This document shows positions 25,686 through 34,071 of a stretch of 64,000 bases of DNA, one piece after another (within the stretch, counting starts at the first letter, position 1; each line of letters starts with the position of its first letter). Under the pieces are notes generated by a model that saw only the letters and a list, made by a program, of their open reading frames with translations, was not told where the DNA came from and did not search any database. This DNA comes from Phyllobacterium myrsinacearum. GTDB lineage: Bacteria; Pseudomonadota; Alphaproteobacteria; Rhizobiales; Rhizobiaceae. A program made the translations under genes and the position numbers. The stretch is from contig NZ_PVBT01000002.1 in NCBI RefSeq assembly GCF_002980555.1, forward strand, positions 434,001 to 498,000, written 5' to 3'.

Positions 25686-26499
25686 GCATGGCTCCTTCTG
25701 CCGCCCGGCGCTTTTTGCCGGGAACCGCCTCGATCAGGCGGCGGGTGTAGCTGGATTGCGGGTTGCGGAAAATCTGTCCGGTCGGTCCGACTTCTTCCAA
25801 TATGCCATGGTTGAGAACACCGACGCGCTGGCAGAGATGATCGACGACCGAGAGGTCGTGCGAGATGAACAGCATCGCCAAACCCTGCTCGGTACAGATC
25901 GAGCGCAGCAGCTGCAGGATTTGCGCCTGGCTTGAGACATCGAGCGCTGATACGGGCTCGTCGGCGATCAGGAGCTTGGGCTTTGACGCCAGCGCCCTTG
26001 CTATGGCGATGCGCTGACGCTGCCCGCCGGAAAACTGGTGCGGAAAGCGATTGATCCAGCCGGAATGCAGGCCGACCTGTTCCATCAGCTCGGCCGCGCG
26101 GCTGGTCAGGGCTGATCCCGTCAGGTCCGTATAGGATTTGAGCGGTTCGGCCAAAAGGTCACGCACGCGCCATCGCGGGTCAAGCGATGCATAGGGGCTT
26201 TGAAAGATCATCTGCACATCGCGCCGCTTTTCCCGCAATGCCTTTCCCTTGAGCGCCAGCCAATCCGTTCCATCGAATGTCACCGACCCGGCACTGGGCT
26301 GGGACAGCCGTGCGATGATGCGGCCGATGGTTGATTTGCCCGAGCCGCTTTCGCCAACGAGACCAAAGGCTTCGCCGCGGCTGATCTGGAAGTTGACATT
26401 GTTGACGGCAATGAGTTGCCTTGGCTTGGCGAAGAACCCTGCCGACAGGGCGAAGCTGCGGATGAGACCTTTGACTTCGAGGAGAATATCGTCAGCCAT
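25678..26499 (-). CDS. Dipeptide/oligopeptide ABC transporter ATPase (DppF/OppF-like)
   Basis: A 273-residue ATPase with Walker [11 protein letters not shown]-loop IFQSPYASLDPRW, signature FSGGQRQRIAIARALA, Walker B LLIADEPVSALD and switch His in FISHDLSVV. The SLDPR after the Q-loop and the C-terminal PTGQIFRNPQSSYTRRLIEAVP are typical of the DppF/OppF half of peptide transporters. It is the second ATPase of the importer and overlaps its neighbours on both sides. Confidence 0.94.
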   Translation of the reverse strand: MADDILLEVKGLIRSFALSAGFFAKPRQLIAVNNVNFQISRGEAFGLVGESGSGKSTIGRIIARLSQPSAGSVTFDGTDWLALKGKALREKRRDVQMIFQSPYASLDPRWRVRDLLAEPLKSYTDLTGSALTSRAAELMEQVGLHSGWINRFPHQFSGGQRQRIAIARALASKPKLLIADEPVSALDVSSQAQILQLLRSICTEQGLAMLFISHDLSVVDHLCQRVGVLNHGILEEVGPTGQIFRNPQSSYTRRLIEAVPGKKRRAAEGAMHA

Positions 26500-27325
26500 G
26501 GGGTGCTCCTGTGTTCATGTGCCCCGAGCCGAAGCCCGGCCGGGCCTTCAGGAGGATTTGCGTGTAGGCGTGTTGCGGGTTCATCAGCACGTCATCCACC
26601 GGGCCTGCCTCGACAACAACGCCGTCCTTCATGACCACGACATCCCGGCAGACATCACTGACCACGTCGAGATCATGGCTGACAAGGATCAGCGCCGTTC
26701 CCTGTTCGCGGCAGAGAGTCTGCATAAGCTCGAGAATCTGTGCCTGCACGGTCACGTCGAGCGCGGTGGTCGGTTCATCCGCGATCAGGAGGCTGGGCTT
26801 CAACGCAATGGCCGCGGCGATCACCACCCGTTGGCGCATGCCGCCGGAGAGCTGGTGCGGATAGCTGTCGATCCGGCGCCCGGCATCCTTGATGCCGACC
26901 CGTTCCAGCAGTTCCAGGCAGGCCGCGCGAATGGCGCGCCGCGACATTTCCGGCCGATGCCAGCGGAAAACCTCGCCGATCTGATCGCCGATGCGCATGA
27001 CCGGGTTGAGGGTTGCCATGGCGTCCTGAAACACCATGGCAATGCGGTCGCCGCGCAGTTGCCGCCACGCGCTGCGCGAAAGTGTCAGCATATCGCGTCC
27101 CTCGAAGGTGATGGTGCCGCCGAGAACCGCCTTGGAGGCATCGGTCAGGCCCATCAGGGCGAAGCCGACCGATGATTTGCCTGACCCGCTTTCACCGACG
27201 ACGCCAAGGACGGAACCGGCACTGATGGAGAAGCTGACGCCATCGACCGCGCGGATAAGCCCGGTGCGGCTGGGATAGTCGACCGTCAGATTGCCGACGG
27301 ACAGAAGGGGAGATGCCGCCACCAT
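26492..27325 (-). CDS. Dipeptide/oligopeptide ABC transporter ATPase (DppD/OppD-like)
   Basis: The 277-residue ATPase has Walker [11 protein letters not shown]-loop [19 protein letters not shown], signature [16 protein letters not shown], Walker [13 protein letters not shown] and the switch His in LVSHDLDVV. The TLNPVxxIGxQI stretch marks the DppD half. The ATG at 27325 shares one base with the permease stop (TGATG), with GGAGAGG upstream; a GTG one codon earlier is possible. The C-terminus is shorter than in many DppD proteins, which often carry an iron-sulfur-binding tail. Confidence 0.94.
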   Translation of the reverse strand: MVAASPLLSVGNLTVDYPSRTGLIRAVDGVSFSISAGSVLGVVGESGSGKSSVGFALMGLTDASKAVLGGTITFEGRDMLTLSRSAWRQLRGDRIAMVFQDAMATLNPVMRIGDQIGEVFRWHRPEMSRRAIRAACLELLERVGIKDAGRRIDSYPHQLSGGMRQRVVIAAAIALKPSLLIADEPTTALDVTVQAQILELMQTLCREQGTALILVSHDLDVVSDVCRDVVVMKDGVVVEAGPVDDVLMNPQHAYTQILLKARPGFGSGHMNTGAPHG

Positions 27326-28236
27326 CACATCCTCTCCAGCCGCGGATCGAAATAATCGCGCAGGAAATCACCGAAGAGGTTGATGCCGACGGAGGAAATC
27401 AGCACCGCAATTCCCGGCGCGATGACGATCCATGGCTGGTCGTAGAGAAAGTCGCGTCCTTCCGCGATCATCACGCCCCAGGAGGCCGTGGGCGGTTGAA
27501 CGCCGAGGCCCAGGAACGAGAGCGACGCCTCGGAAATGATCACCAGCGCTATGTCGAGCGTGGCCATGACCAGCACTGCGGGCAGCACATTGGGCAGGAC
27601 ATGGGTTGCAATGATGCGCAGCTGCGAAACGCCCATGGTGATGGCCGCATCGACATAATCGAGCTTGCGGATGCGCATGGTTTCGCTGCGCACGATGCGG
27701 GCAAAGTTGATCCAGAGCGCAAAGGACAGGGCCATGACCAGGGTTGCGAATCCCGGCCCGAGAACCGCCATGAAGATCAGCGCCAAAAGGAGAAACGGGA
27801 AGGCGAGCTGAAAATCGACTGCCCGCATGATCAATGTATCGATCCACCCGCCGAAATAGCCGGCCAATGCGCCCAGCACCGAGCCGATGACCAGCGCGAT
27901 GGAGACCACGATCAAGGCCACCTGCACCGAAATCTGCGCGCCCATGATCGTGCGGCTGAAGATATCGCGGCCCATATTATCGCCGCCAAGCAGGTTGCGG
28001 GTGCTGCCTCCCGCCTGCCAGGCTGTCGGGGCGTATCGCCATTCGATCACCTGCTGGGCGTGGTCATAGGGCACGATCTGCCGTGCGAAGAGCGCACAGG
28101 CGACAACCAGCATGATCAGAAACAGGCCTGTCAGTCCCTTGGCGCTGCGCCCGAGGCTGGAGAGGAAGCTGCGTTCCTGCTTGGCGGCGGGTTCGGTACC
28201 CTGCGTGCCGATGGGAATGGTTGCGATGTCAGTCAT
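27325..28236 (-). CDS. Dipeptide ABC transporter permease (DppC-like)
   Basis: A 303-residue inner-membrane permease. After a first helix (about 30-50) it contains LLGGDNMGRDIFSRTIMGAQISVQVALI, the hallmark of DppC/OppC N-terminal regions, and the coupling loop VDAAITMGVSQLRIIATHVLPNVLP. The C-terminal PPTASWGVMIAEGRDFL is also typical. It pairs with the DppB-like permease at 28229, which it overlaps by eight bases. Confidence 0.95.
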   Translation of the reverse strand: MTDIATIPIGTQGTEPAAKQERSFLSSLGRSAKGLTGLFLIMLVVACALFARQIVPYDHAQQVIEWRYAPTAWQAGGSTRNLLGGDNMGRDIFSRTIMGAQISVQVALIVVSIALVIGSVLGALAGYFGGWIDTLIMRAVDFQLAFPFLLLALIFMAVLGPGFATLVMALSFALWINFARIVRSETMRIRKLDYVDAAITMGVSQLRIIATHVLPNVLPAVLVMATLDIALVIISEASLSFLGLGVQPPTASWGVMIAEGRDFLYDQPWIVIAPGIAVLISSVGINLFGDFLRDYFDPRLERM

Positions 28237-29218
28237 CACGCACCCTTGGATCGATGAAGCGATAGAGAATGTCGACGGTCAGGTTCAGGACGATGAACAG
28301 GACGGCCGAGACGAGAACGACGGCCTGGATGATCGGATAGTCGCGCACATGGATGGAATCGACCGCAAGCCGCCCGATGCCGGGCCATGCGAACACGGTC
28401 TCGATCACCACCGTTCCGGACAACAGCGCACCCATCTGCAGCCCGGCCAGGGTGACCACCGGAAGCAAGGCGTTGCGCAAGGCGTGGCGCAGCACGATCC
28501 GCAGGCGCGGGACGCCCTTCGCCGTGGCGAAGGTGATGAAATCCTGTTGCAGGACTTCCAGCATCGCCGAGCGGATCACCCGGGCATTGACGGCAATGAG
28601 CACGAAGGCGAGCGAGATGGCAGGCAGGATGAAATAGCGGAACGCGTTCCAGAAAACCGAGAATTTTCCCTCAACAACGGCCTTTCCCACGGCCAGAAGC
28701 GCCGAACCCCGATAGCCGGATGCCGGAAGCCAGCGCAGTTCGATGGAAAACCAGAGGATCATCAGCACCGCCAGGAGGAATCCCGGTGTCGATACGCCGA
28801 GCACCGCAATGAACGTGCCGGTGTAGTCAAGCCAGCTGCCGCGTTTGAGTGCCGTGGCAATGCCAAGCGGAATGGCGAAGATGAAGGCCAGCACAAGTGC
28901 CCAGAAGGCAAGTTCGGCAGTGGCCGGCAGCCGCTCCGCGATCAGCTTGGTCACGGGCACGCCCTGGCGGATGGATGTGCCCATGTCACCCTGCACGGCA
29001 TGGCCGAGATAGCTGGCAAACTGCTCGGGAATGGAGCGCGTGAGCCCCATCCGTTCGCGCAGGCGATCCATGTCAGCAACGCTCATGCCCGGATTTCCCG
29101 CCGCGATCACGTCCACCGGATCACCGGGAACCAGCTTCACCAGCGACGAAACGACGAGGACGACACCCAGAATGATGACACATGCGTAGAAGAACCGTGA
29201 AACGAGCAGCTTCAGCAT
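28229..29218 (-). CDS. Dipeptide ABC transporter permease (DppB-like)
   Basis: The 329-residue permease starts at the ATG at 29218 (MLKLLVSRFFY...); a GTG 21 bases upstream would overlap the binding-protein gene and adds an atypical extension. It has the DppB-type KLVPGDPVDVIAAGNPGMS segment near the first helix, DMGTSIRQGVPVTKLIAERLPAT and the coupling loop TFATAKGVPRLRIVLRHALRNALLPVVT, with six helices expected. It forms the heteromeric channel with the DppC-like partner. Confidence 0.95.
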   Translation of the reverse strand: MLKLLVSRFFYACVIILGVVLVVSSLVKLVPGDPVDVIAAGNPGMSVADMDRLRERMGLTRSIPEQFASYLGHAVQGDMGTSIRQGVPVTKLIAERLPATAELAFWALVLAFIFAIPLGIATALKRGSWLDYTGTFIAVLGVSTPGFLLAVLMILWFSIELRWLPASGYRGSALLAVGKAVVEGKFSVFWNAFRYFILPAISLAFVLIAVNARVIRSAMLEVLQQDFITFATAKGVPRLRIVLRHALRNALLPVVTLAGLQMGALLSGTVVIETVFAWPGIGRLAVDSIHVRDYPIIQAVVLVSAVLFIVLNLTVDILYRFIDPRVRDD

Positions 29219-29231
29219 CGATCCGCGCCGT

Positions 29232-30839
29232 TCATTCACTGATACCGAGCAGATCGGGACGTAACTCTCCGGCTGTGTTCATGCGTGCATCGACGACATC
29301 TTTCGAAACCACGGCAAAGTTGAGCGGCTCGAACAGCGGCTTCCAATAGGCTTCCGTGACGACGAAAGCCTGGATCTTGTCCAGGATATCCTGGCGGGCT
29401 GCGGTATCCGCCGTTACGCGCTGCCGGGCGATCATGGCGTCAAGGTCCGCATTCTCGTGGAATGCCCGGTTGAGCGAGCCCTTGCTGTGCAGGAAGGGGT
29501 AAACCACGTCAGCCTCGCCATAGGCATATGTGCTGATCACCATGTCCTGTTCGCCCTTGGAGGTAACGGCGGACCATTGGGCGATGGGCATGGTCTCAAT
29601 GGCGACGTCGACACCGATATCACGCAACTGTGCCTGAACAACTTCGGCGGTGCGCCGGATGATGGGATTATCGGATGTGACCAGCTTGACCTTCAGACCA
29701 GGCGCAATCCCCGCCTCGGCAAGAAGCGCCTTGCCTTTTGCAGGATCGTAGGCATAGCCCAGCTCCGCAGTCTTGGGCGAATATCCCACAATGGAACTGG
29801 CGATGGGCGATGTCGCGGCCACGGCCAATCCGTCAAGGGCAAAGGCGATCAGCCGTTTCTGGTCGATGGCATGGCAGAAGGCGCGGCGGACAACGGGATT
29901 GTTGAACGGAGGCCGCTTCTGGTTGAACACCAGCGCGCGCATCAGCTGCGCCGGCCGTTCTATGAGCGTGGCATCGGGATTGTTGCGCAGGCGCCTGATG
30001 CCATCCAGCGGGACGGAGTTGCCGGTATAGATGGCGTTGATTTCGCCGGTTTCAAAGGCGGCCATGCGTGTCGCGTCTTCCGGATAATGGAAGAACTCGA
30101 CCGCATCGATGCGGGCAGGGGTTGCGATGGGCGCATAATCATCATTGCGCTCCAGCCGCATGCCGCGATCGGTCGACCAGGAAACGAGGCGGAACGGTCC
30201 TGCTCCGACGGGGCGACGGCCATACTGGTCTCCGTCCGCTTCCACGGCCTTGCGGGAAATGGGAGCGGCATATCCAATCGTCAGCCCCTCCCAGACCGGA
30301 ATGAACGGTTCGGTAAAGTGATAGGCGACCTGCAGGGGATCGATCACTTCGGCCCGTTCAAGCGGACCGAGGACAAACACGCTTGACGAGGCGGTCTTGG
30401 GGTCGAGGTGGCGGGCAACCGTCCACGCCACGGCCTCGGCATCACAGGGCGAGCCGTCATGAAATTTCACGCCGGGTTTCAGCTTGAAGGTGAGGGTCCT
30501 GTTTTCATTGCTGAACTGCCAGCTTTCGGCAAAGGCGGGGATCACTTCGCCCTCAAAACCGCGCCGCGCCAGCGGTTCGTAGATCAGGTCCATGGTCGTC
30601 GAGGAGACCGACAGCGTCGTCTTGTGCGGATCGAGCGTATCTGGCTCCTCCGCGCGGCCGACCCGCAACGTTCCGCCGGTTTGCGCCGCCCCGGCATTGC
30701 TGCCGGGCAGCCCGAGACCGGCGGTCATGCCAAGCGCTGCAGCGCCTGTCAGGAAGGTCCGTCGTGAAAGCACGCTGCGCCGCAAATAATCCCGCGTCAG
30801 CAAGTCGAATTCCTGGGGAGACATTTTCCGTAGGGACAT
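29232..30839 (-). CDS. Peptide ABC transporter substrate-binding protein (SBP family 5), Tat-type leader
   Basis: A 535-residue DppA/OppA-type protein. The long N-terminal leader has a twin-arginine motif, SRRTFLTGAAALGMTAG (about residues 25-42), so Tat export of a folded protein is likely. The mature part has GTLRVGRAEEPDTLDPHKTT and the SBP_bac_5 segment LTFKLKPGVKFHDGSPCDAEAVAWTV. GAGG precedes the start. It follows the D-aminopeptidase-like gene by 20 bases and heads the transporter genes. Whether it prefers D-residue peptides cannot be read from the sequence. Confidence 0.94.
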   Translation of the reverse strand: MSLRKMSPQEFDLLTRDYLRRSVLSRRTFLTGAAALGMTAGLGLPGSNAGAAQTGGTLRVGRAEEPDTLDPHKTTLSVSSTTMDLIYEPLARRGFEGEVIPAFAESWQFSNENRTLTFKLKPGVKFHDGSPCDAEAVAWTVARHLDPKTASSSVFVLGPLERAEVIDPLQVAYHFTEPFIPVWEGLTIGYAAPISRKAVEADGDQYGRRPVGAGPFRLVSWSTDRGMRLERNDDYAPIATPARIDAVEFFHYPEDATRMAAFETGEINAIYTGNSVPLDGIRRLRNNPDATLIERPAQLMRALVFNQKRPPFNNPVVRRAFCHAIDQKRLIAFALDGLAVAATSPIASSIVGYSPKTAELGYAYDPAKGKALLAEAGIAPGLKVKLVTSDNPIIRRTAEVVQAQLRDIGVDVAIETMPIAQWSAVTSKGEQDMVISTYAYGEADVVYPFLHSKGSLNRAFHENADLDAMIARQRVTADTAARQDILDKIQAFVVTEAYWKPLFEPLNFAVVSKDVVDARMNTAGELRPDLLGISE

Positions 30840-30859
30840 GGGTAGCCTCGCTGATGGGA

Positions 30860-32416
30860 TCAGATTTTTGTGAAAGCCAGTTTCCTGATGCGATCGGAAT
30901 TGAACTCAAATCCCGATCCGGTCACGGTCAGTGTCGCCGTCCACGGCAGGCCCGGACGCATATCGGCACCGGGCTGCAGCAGGAACCACAGGTCCTTGTC
31001 GGCCGCGACAAGGGGGGCGTTCAATGCGCCGAGATCGGAGCGCATGCGGAATTCGCCCGCGCTGTCATCGCCGGTGATCTCCACGTCGAAACCCTGCGTG
31101 CTGTTGCGGTACTTTCCTGCAAGCGGCCTTGCCGCCCTGGCTGCCGGTTGCATGGGGGCGAAAACACGCGGCATGCCGCAGAATGTGCCGTCGATCTTGC
31201 CGTCCGTGCGCGGTACAAGCACCAGATCGGTGATACCCCGTTCGGGCTTGGGTCCATGGGCTGCGCCGAAGTCAAAGGTGCCGCCGCCGCCGGCATTGAG
31301 GAATGTTGCAACACCATTGGTGTCGACGATTTCGAAGACATCGGATCCGCCTTCCTGCCGGTAGCGTCCCGGCGCAAAGGTGACGGGTTTTGGCGTTTCA
31401 TTGCCGAAATAGATGTCGGCAATTCTGCGCGCAACGCTGAATGGCGCGATCTGGTCGTGGTTGGCGATGATCACGATGCCGAGGCCGTCATCGACGAAGC
31501 GGGTCGATTCCGATTTGCCGCCGGCAACCGTTCCGCCATGCCCCACCACCCGGCGGCCGCGATAAACGTCGGAAACAAGACCGAGGCCGTAAGCGCCGGT
31601 TGCGCCGTTGTTGAATGTCCATCGCGTGGACATGCGCTCATACATGGCGGGCGTGCCGACTTTCGGCGCAAACAGGTTCTGCTGCCACACCACCATGTCG
31701 TCAAGTGTCGAAATCATGCCGCCTTCGCCGCCCAGATCAAGGCCCCAGCCGAGATTGGCAAAGCCATCCGGGCGCAGGGTGTAGTGCGCGGCCAGCCGTT
31801 TCATCGCGGCGTTGTCACGGATCAAGAGCGAGGTGTCATCCATGCCCAGCGGCCCGGTGATCCGCCTGCGCAGGGACTCATTGAACGAGGTGCCGTCGAG
31901 TTCCTCGACAATCTCCGAAAGCATGAAGAAACCGGCATTGGAATAGAGCATGGCGCTGCCGGGTTTGAAATTCAGCGCGTCCTGGCGGGCGATCACGTCG
32001 CGCCCGGTCTGACGGGTGGAGGGCGCAAAGATCGACAGGCCGCCAAAGATCATGCTCTCGAGATGATCGCGGTATCCGCTGGTATTGGCACACAAATGGG
32101 CGAGGGTGACCGGATGTTCGAGCACCGGAACATAGGGCAGATATTTCTGCACCGCGTCGGCGAGGTTCAGTTTCCCCTCGGCCTCCAGCATGAGGATCAT
32201 CAGCACGGTGAACTGTTTGGTCTGAGATCCAATACGCAGGATGGTCTTGCGGTTCATGGCGACGTCATCATTGATATTGGCCAGGCCATAGGCATTGGCA
32301 AATACCTCCTGGCCGTGCTCCGTCACCGCGACGACGGCACCTGGCGAACCGGGTTTTTGAAAATCCTGAAACAGTGCATCTATCCGCTTGGCGAAATCCG
32401 CCGGCATCTTGCTCAT
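30860..32416 (-). CDS. Serine hydrolase of the S12/beta-lactamase family, D-aminopeptidase-like
   Basis: From the ATG at 32416 (GGGAG eight bases upstream) the protein has 518 residues and no evident signal peptide. An N-terminal penicillin-recognising domain holds the nucleophile motif S64-Q-T-K67, the second motif Y158-S-N and a third motif HGG in VVGHGGTVAGGK. About 190 residues of beta-rich C-terminal domains follow. Length, motif spacing and the two extra domains resemble the cytoplasmic D-aminopeptidase DAP of Ochrobactrum anthropi (nucleophile Ser62, Lys65), which releases N-terminal D-amino acids. It is the first gene of the peptide operon. Esterase or another S12 activity is the main alternative. 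Confidence 0.82.
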   Translation of the reverse strand: MSKMPADFAKRIDALFQDFQKPGSPGAVVAVTEHGQEVFANAYGLANINDDVAMNRKTILRIGSQTKQFTVLMILMLEAEGKLNLADAVQKYLPYVPVLEHPVTLAHLCANTSGYRDHLESMIFGGLSIFAPSTRQTGRDVIARQDALNFKPGSAMLYSNAGFFMLSEIVEELDGTSFNESLRRRITGPLGMDDTSLLIRDNAAMKRLAAHYTLRPDGFANLGWGLDLGGEGGMISTLDDMVVWQQNLFAPKVGTPAMYERMSTRWTFNNGATGAYGLGLVSDVYRGRRVVGHGGTVAGGKSESTRFVDDGLGIVIIANHDQIAPFSVARRIADIYFGNETPKPVTFAPGRYRQEGGSDVFEIVDTNGVATFLNAGGGGTFDFGAAHGPKPERGITDLVLVPRTDGKIDGTFCGMPRVFAPMQPAARAARPLAGKYRNSTQGFDVEITGDDSAGEFRMRSDLGALNAPLVAADKDLWFLLQPGADMRPGLPWTATLTVTGSGFEFNSDRIRKLAFTKI

Positions 32417-32812
32417 ACAGGTCACTCCCTACCTTATGATTGTTTGCGCAAGCGCGGGCGAAGACCGCGCTCGATGATGGCAAGAGGGAATATCGAAAGG
32501 CTCCGGCGCACCGCCATGGATGGCGCACCGGGCAGGTGTCAGATGGTGGAAGTCCGACAAAATGTGGAGCCCATCAGAAGACGCGATCGCGTTGCTGATG
32601 TTCTGCTTGTCCTTGTGTTCCCTTTTTATATGGGGTGAGGCTAGAAAGTTCGTTTCAAGGTGTCAAGTTATTTTCTTATACACTAAAAAAATTGCCTATA
32701 TGCTAATTTCATCTTTGCCGCCGCGGCGCAGACAGCATGGGTCAGAGGGCGCAATTGCCCTCAATGCGTGGGTGTCTCGGGATTGGGACGGACGTACCGC
32801 GATCCGCTATTT
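32417..32812. other. 396-bp AT-rich intergenic region
   Basis: Separates the hydrolase gene from the 3' end of the second diguanylate cyclase, both on the minus strand. The middle (about 32635-32715) is strongly AT-rich, with runs of A and T, and holds the candidate promoter. I see no coding sequence in it. Confidence 0.5.
32638..32666 (-). promoter_or_regulatory. Candidate promoter of the D-peptide operon
   Basis: On the minus strand a perfect -35 (TTGACA, 32666-32661) is followed after 17 bases by TAGCCT (32643-32638), a weak -10. The element lies about 220 bases upstream of the first gene in an AT-rich stretch. The position and perfect -35 favour it; the -10 match is poor. Confidence 0.4.
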
Positions 32813-33898
32813 TCAGGCGACTTCGACCCGGTTGCGTCCGCTGGTTTTGGCGCGATAGAGCGCCTTGTCGGCGGCTTTCAGCAACGCTTCCATGCTGGTG
32901 TGTTGTCCGTTGAGGCTGGCGACGCCGGCGCTGACCGTGACGCTGACGCTCTCAAGCTCCGTGGAAAAACTTGCAAGCTCGATTTCGCTGCGCACCCGCT
33001 CGGCGAGTTGATTGGCAACGTTTTGCGGCGTGTTCGTCAGCAGCAGGACGATTTCCTCGCCGCCATAGCGGACAACGACGTCGGTGATGCGGACATTCCT
33101 GCGGATGATGGCCGCGACATCCGCCAGCACCATATCGCCGGTGTCATGGCCCCAGCGGTCATTGATGGCCTTGAAATGGTCGATGTCGATCATGACCAGC
33201 GAGCAGTGGGCCGCCTTGGATTTGTTGTCGTTCATGGCCCGAAGCGCTGCGCGGTCAAAAGCGCGGCGGTTCTGCAGCTTGGTCAGCGGGTCCACCCAGG
33301 CTTCATGCTCGAGGGCCCGCATGATCCGCAGGCGGGATTTTTCCCGTTCGAGAAAATCCGAAAGAATGACGACATTGGCGACGTTGGCAACAACGACGGC
33401 AACGAGCGGAAAGCCGATGATCGTGGCAACGATGTCGTGCGGCAGCAGGCTGATGGAGACGAGCGACAGCGATGCGAGGAGGCCGGTCACAACGGAACGT
33501 GTCAATCCGATGGGAAGCTTGCGCACGGGGATAAGCGCAACCCCGAATCCTATGGTGCAAATGAGGACAATCGAAATCAGTCCCGGCACCACCCCGACGC
33601 CGCCAAGCCAGATCCGGTATGCTGCCATGAGCAGCGCGGCAACGATTGTGCCGACCGGGCCGCCATAGGGATAGGCAATGGCAAGCAGCGCCGTCCGCCC
33701 GTCAAAGATGACGCCCGGCGCGATGACAACCGGGTCGTTCATGGACAAGATGCCGCCGAGCGCCAGCAGGACACCGACGGCTGCGCCCTTTTTCCACCCC
33801 TTCGAAAAGGTGCGGATGACGATGGAATAGCTGAGAATGACAAGCGCCGTCAGGCCAAGAATACGAACAACACCCGTCAATAATATACTGTAGTCCAT
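32813..33898 (-). CDS. Diguanylate cyclase with 5TM-LYT membrane sensor
   Basis: From the ATG at 33898 (GAGGG upstream) the protein has 361 residues. The N-terminal half has five to six membrane helices, with MNDPVVIAPGVIFDGRTALLAIAYPYGGPVG and MAAYRIWLGGVGVVPGL, the signature of the 5TMR-LYT sensor found in LytS/YhcK-type receptors. The C-terminal GGDEF domain has VRYGGEEIVLLL, so the last motif residue is Ile rather than Phe. The inhibitory site R-I-T-D stands five residues before it, so product feedback inhibition is expected. It is monocistronic, with a complex inverted repeat in its upstream region. Confidence 0.9.
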   Translation of the reverse strand: MDYSILLTGVVRILGLTALVILSYSIVIRTFSKGWKKGAAVGVLLALGGILSMNDPVVIAPGVIFDGRTALLAIAYPYGGPVGTIVAALLMAAYRIWLGGVGVVPGLISIVLICTIGFGVALIPVRKLPIGLTRSVVTGLLASLSLVSISLLPHDIVATIIGFPLVAVVVANVANVVILSDFLEREKSRLRIMRALEHEAWVDPLTKLQNRRAFDRAALRAMNDNKSKAAHCSLVMIDIDHFKAINDRWGHDTGDMVLADVAAIIRRNVRITDVVVRYGGEEIVLLLTNTPQNVANQLAERVRSEIELASFSTELESVSVTVSAGVASLNGQHTSMEALLKAADKALYRAKTSGRNRVEVA

Positions 33899-33962
33899 GT
33901 GGCCCTCTTGGCGTTTCCGTATCAAACCTGGCCGCGGTCAATGACAGGCATATCAGATCAGC

Positions 33963-34012
33963 GAAGACAGAATGTGGCAAGCGCCAGCCTGTCACATTTT
34001 GTCACTGTCTTC
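33963..34012. repeat. Nested inverted repeat upstream of the 5TM-LYT cyclase
   Basis: GAAGACAG (33963-33970) pairs with CTGTCTTC (34005-34012), and directly inside it AATGTGGCA (33971-33979) pairs with TGTCACATT (33990-33998) with one wobble. Together they make a 17-bp stem with a six-base bulge and a ten-base loop. It sits between the cyclase start and the end of the DUF418 gene, so it may be an operator, a leader structure or a weak terminator. Confidence 0.5.
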
Positions 34013-34071
34013 ACTTGCCGTGTATAGGTTGAGAAAAGGTCAATTCGGCGTGCCATGGATGAAACGTTTCA

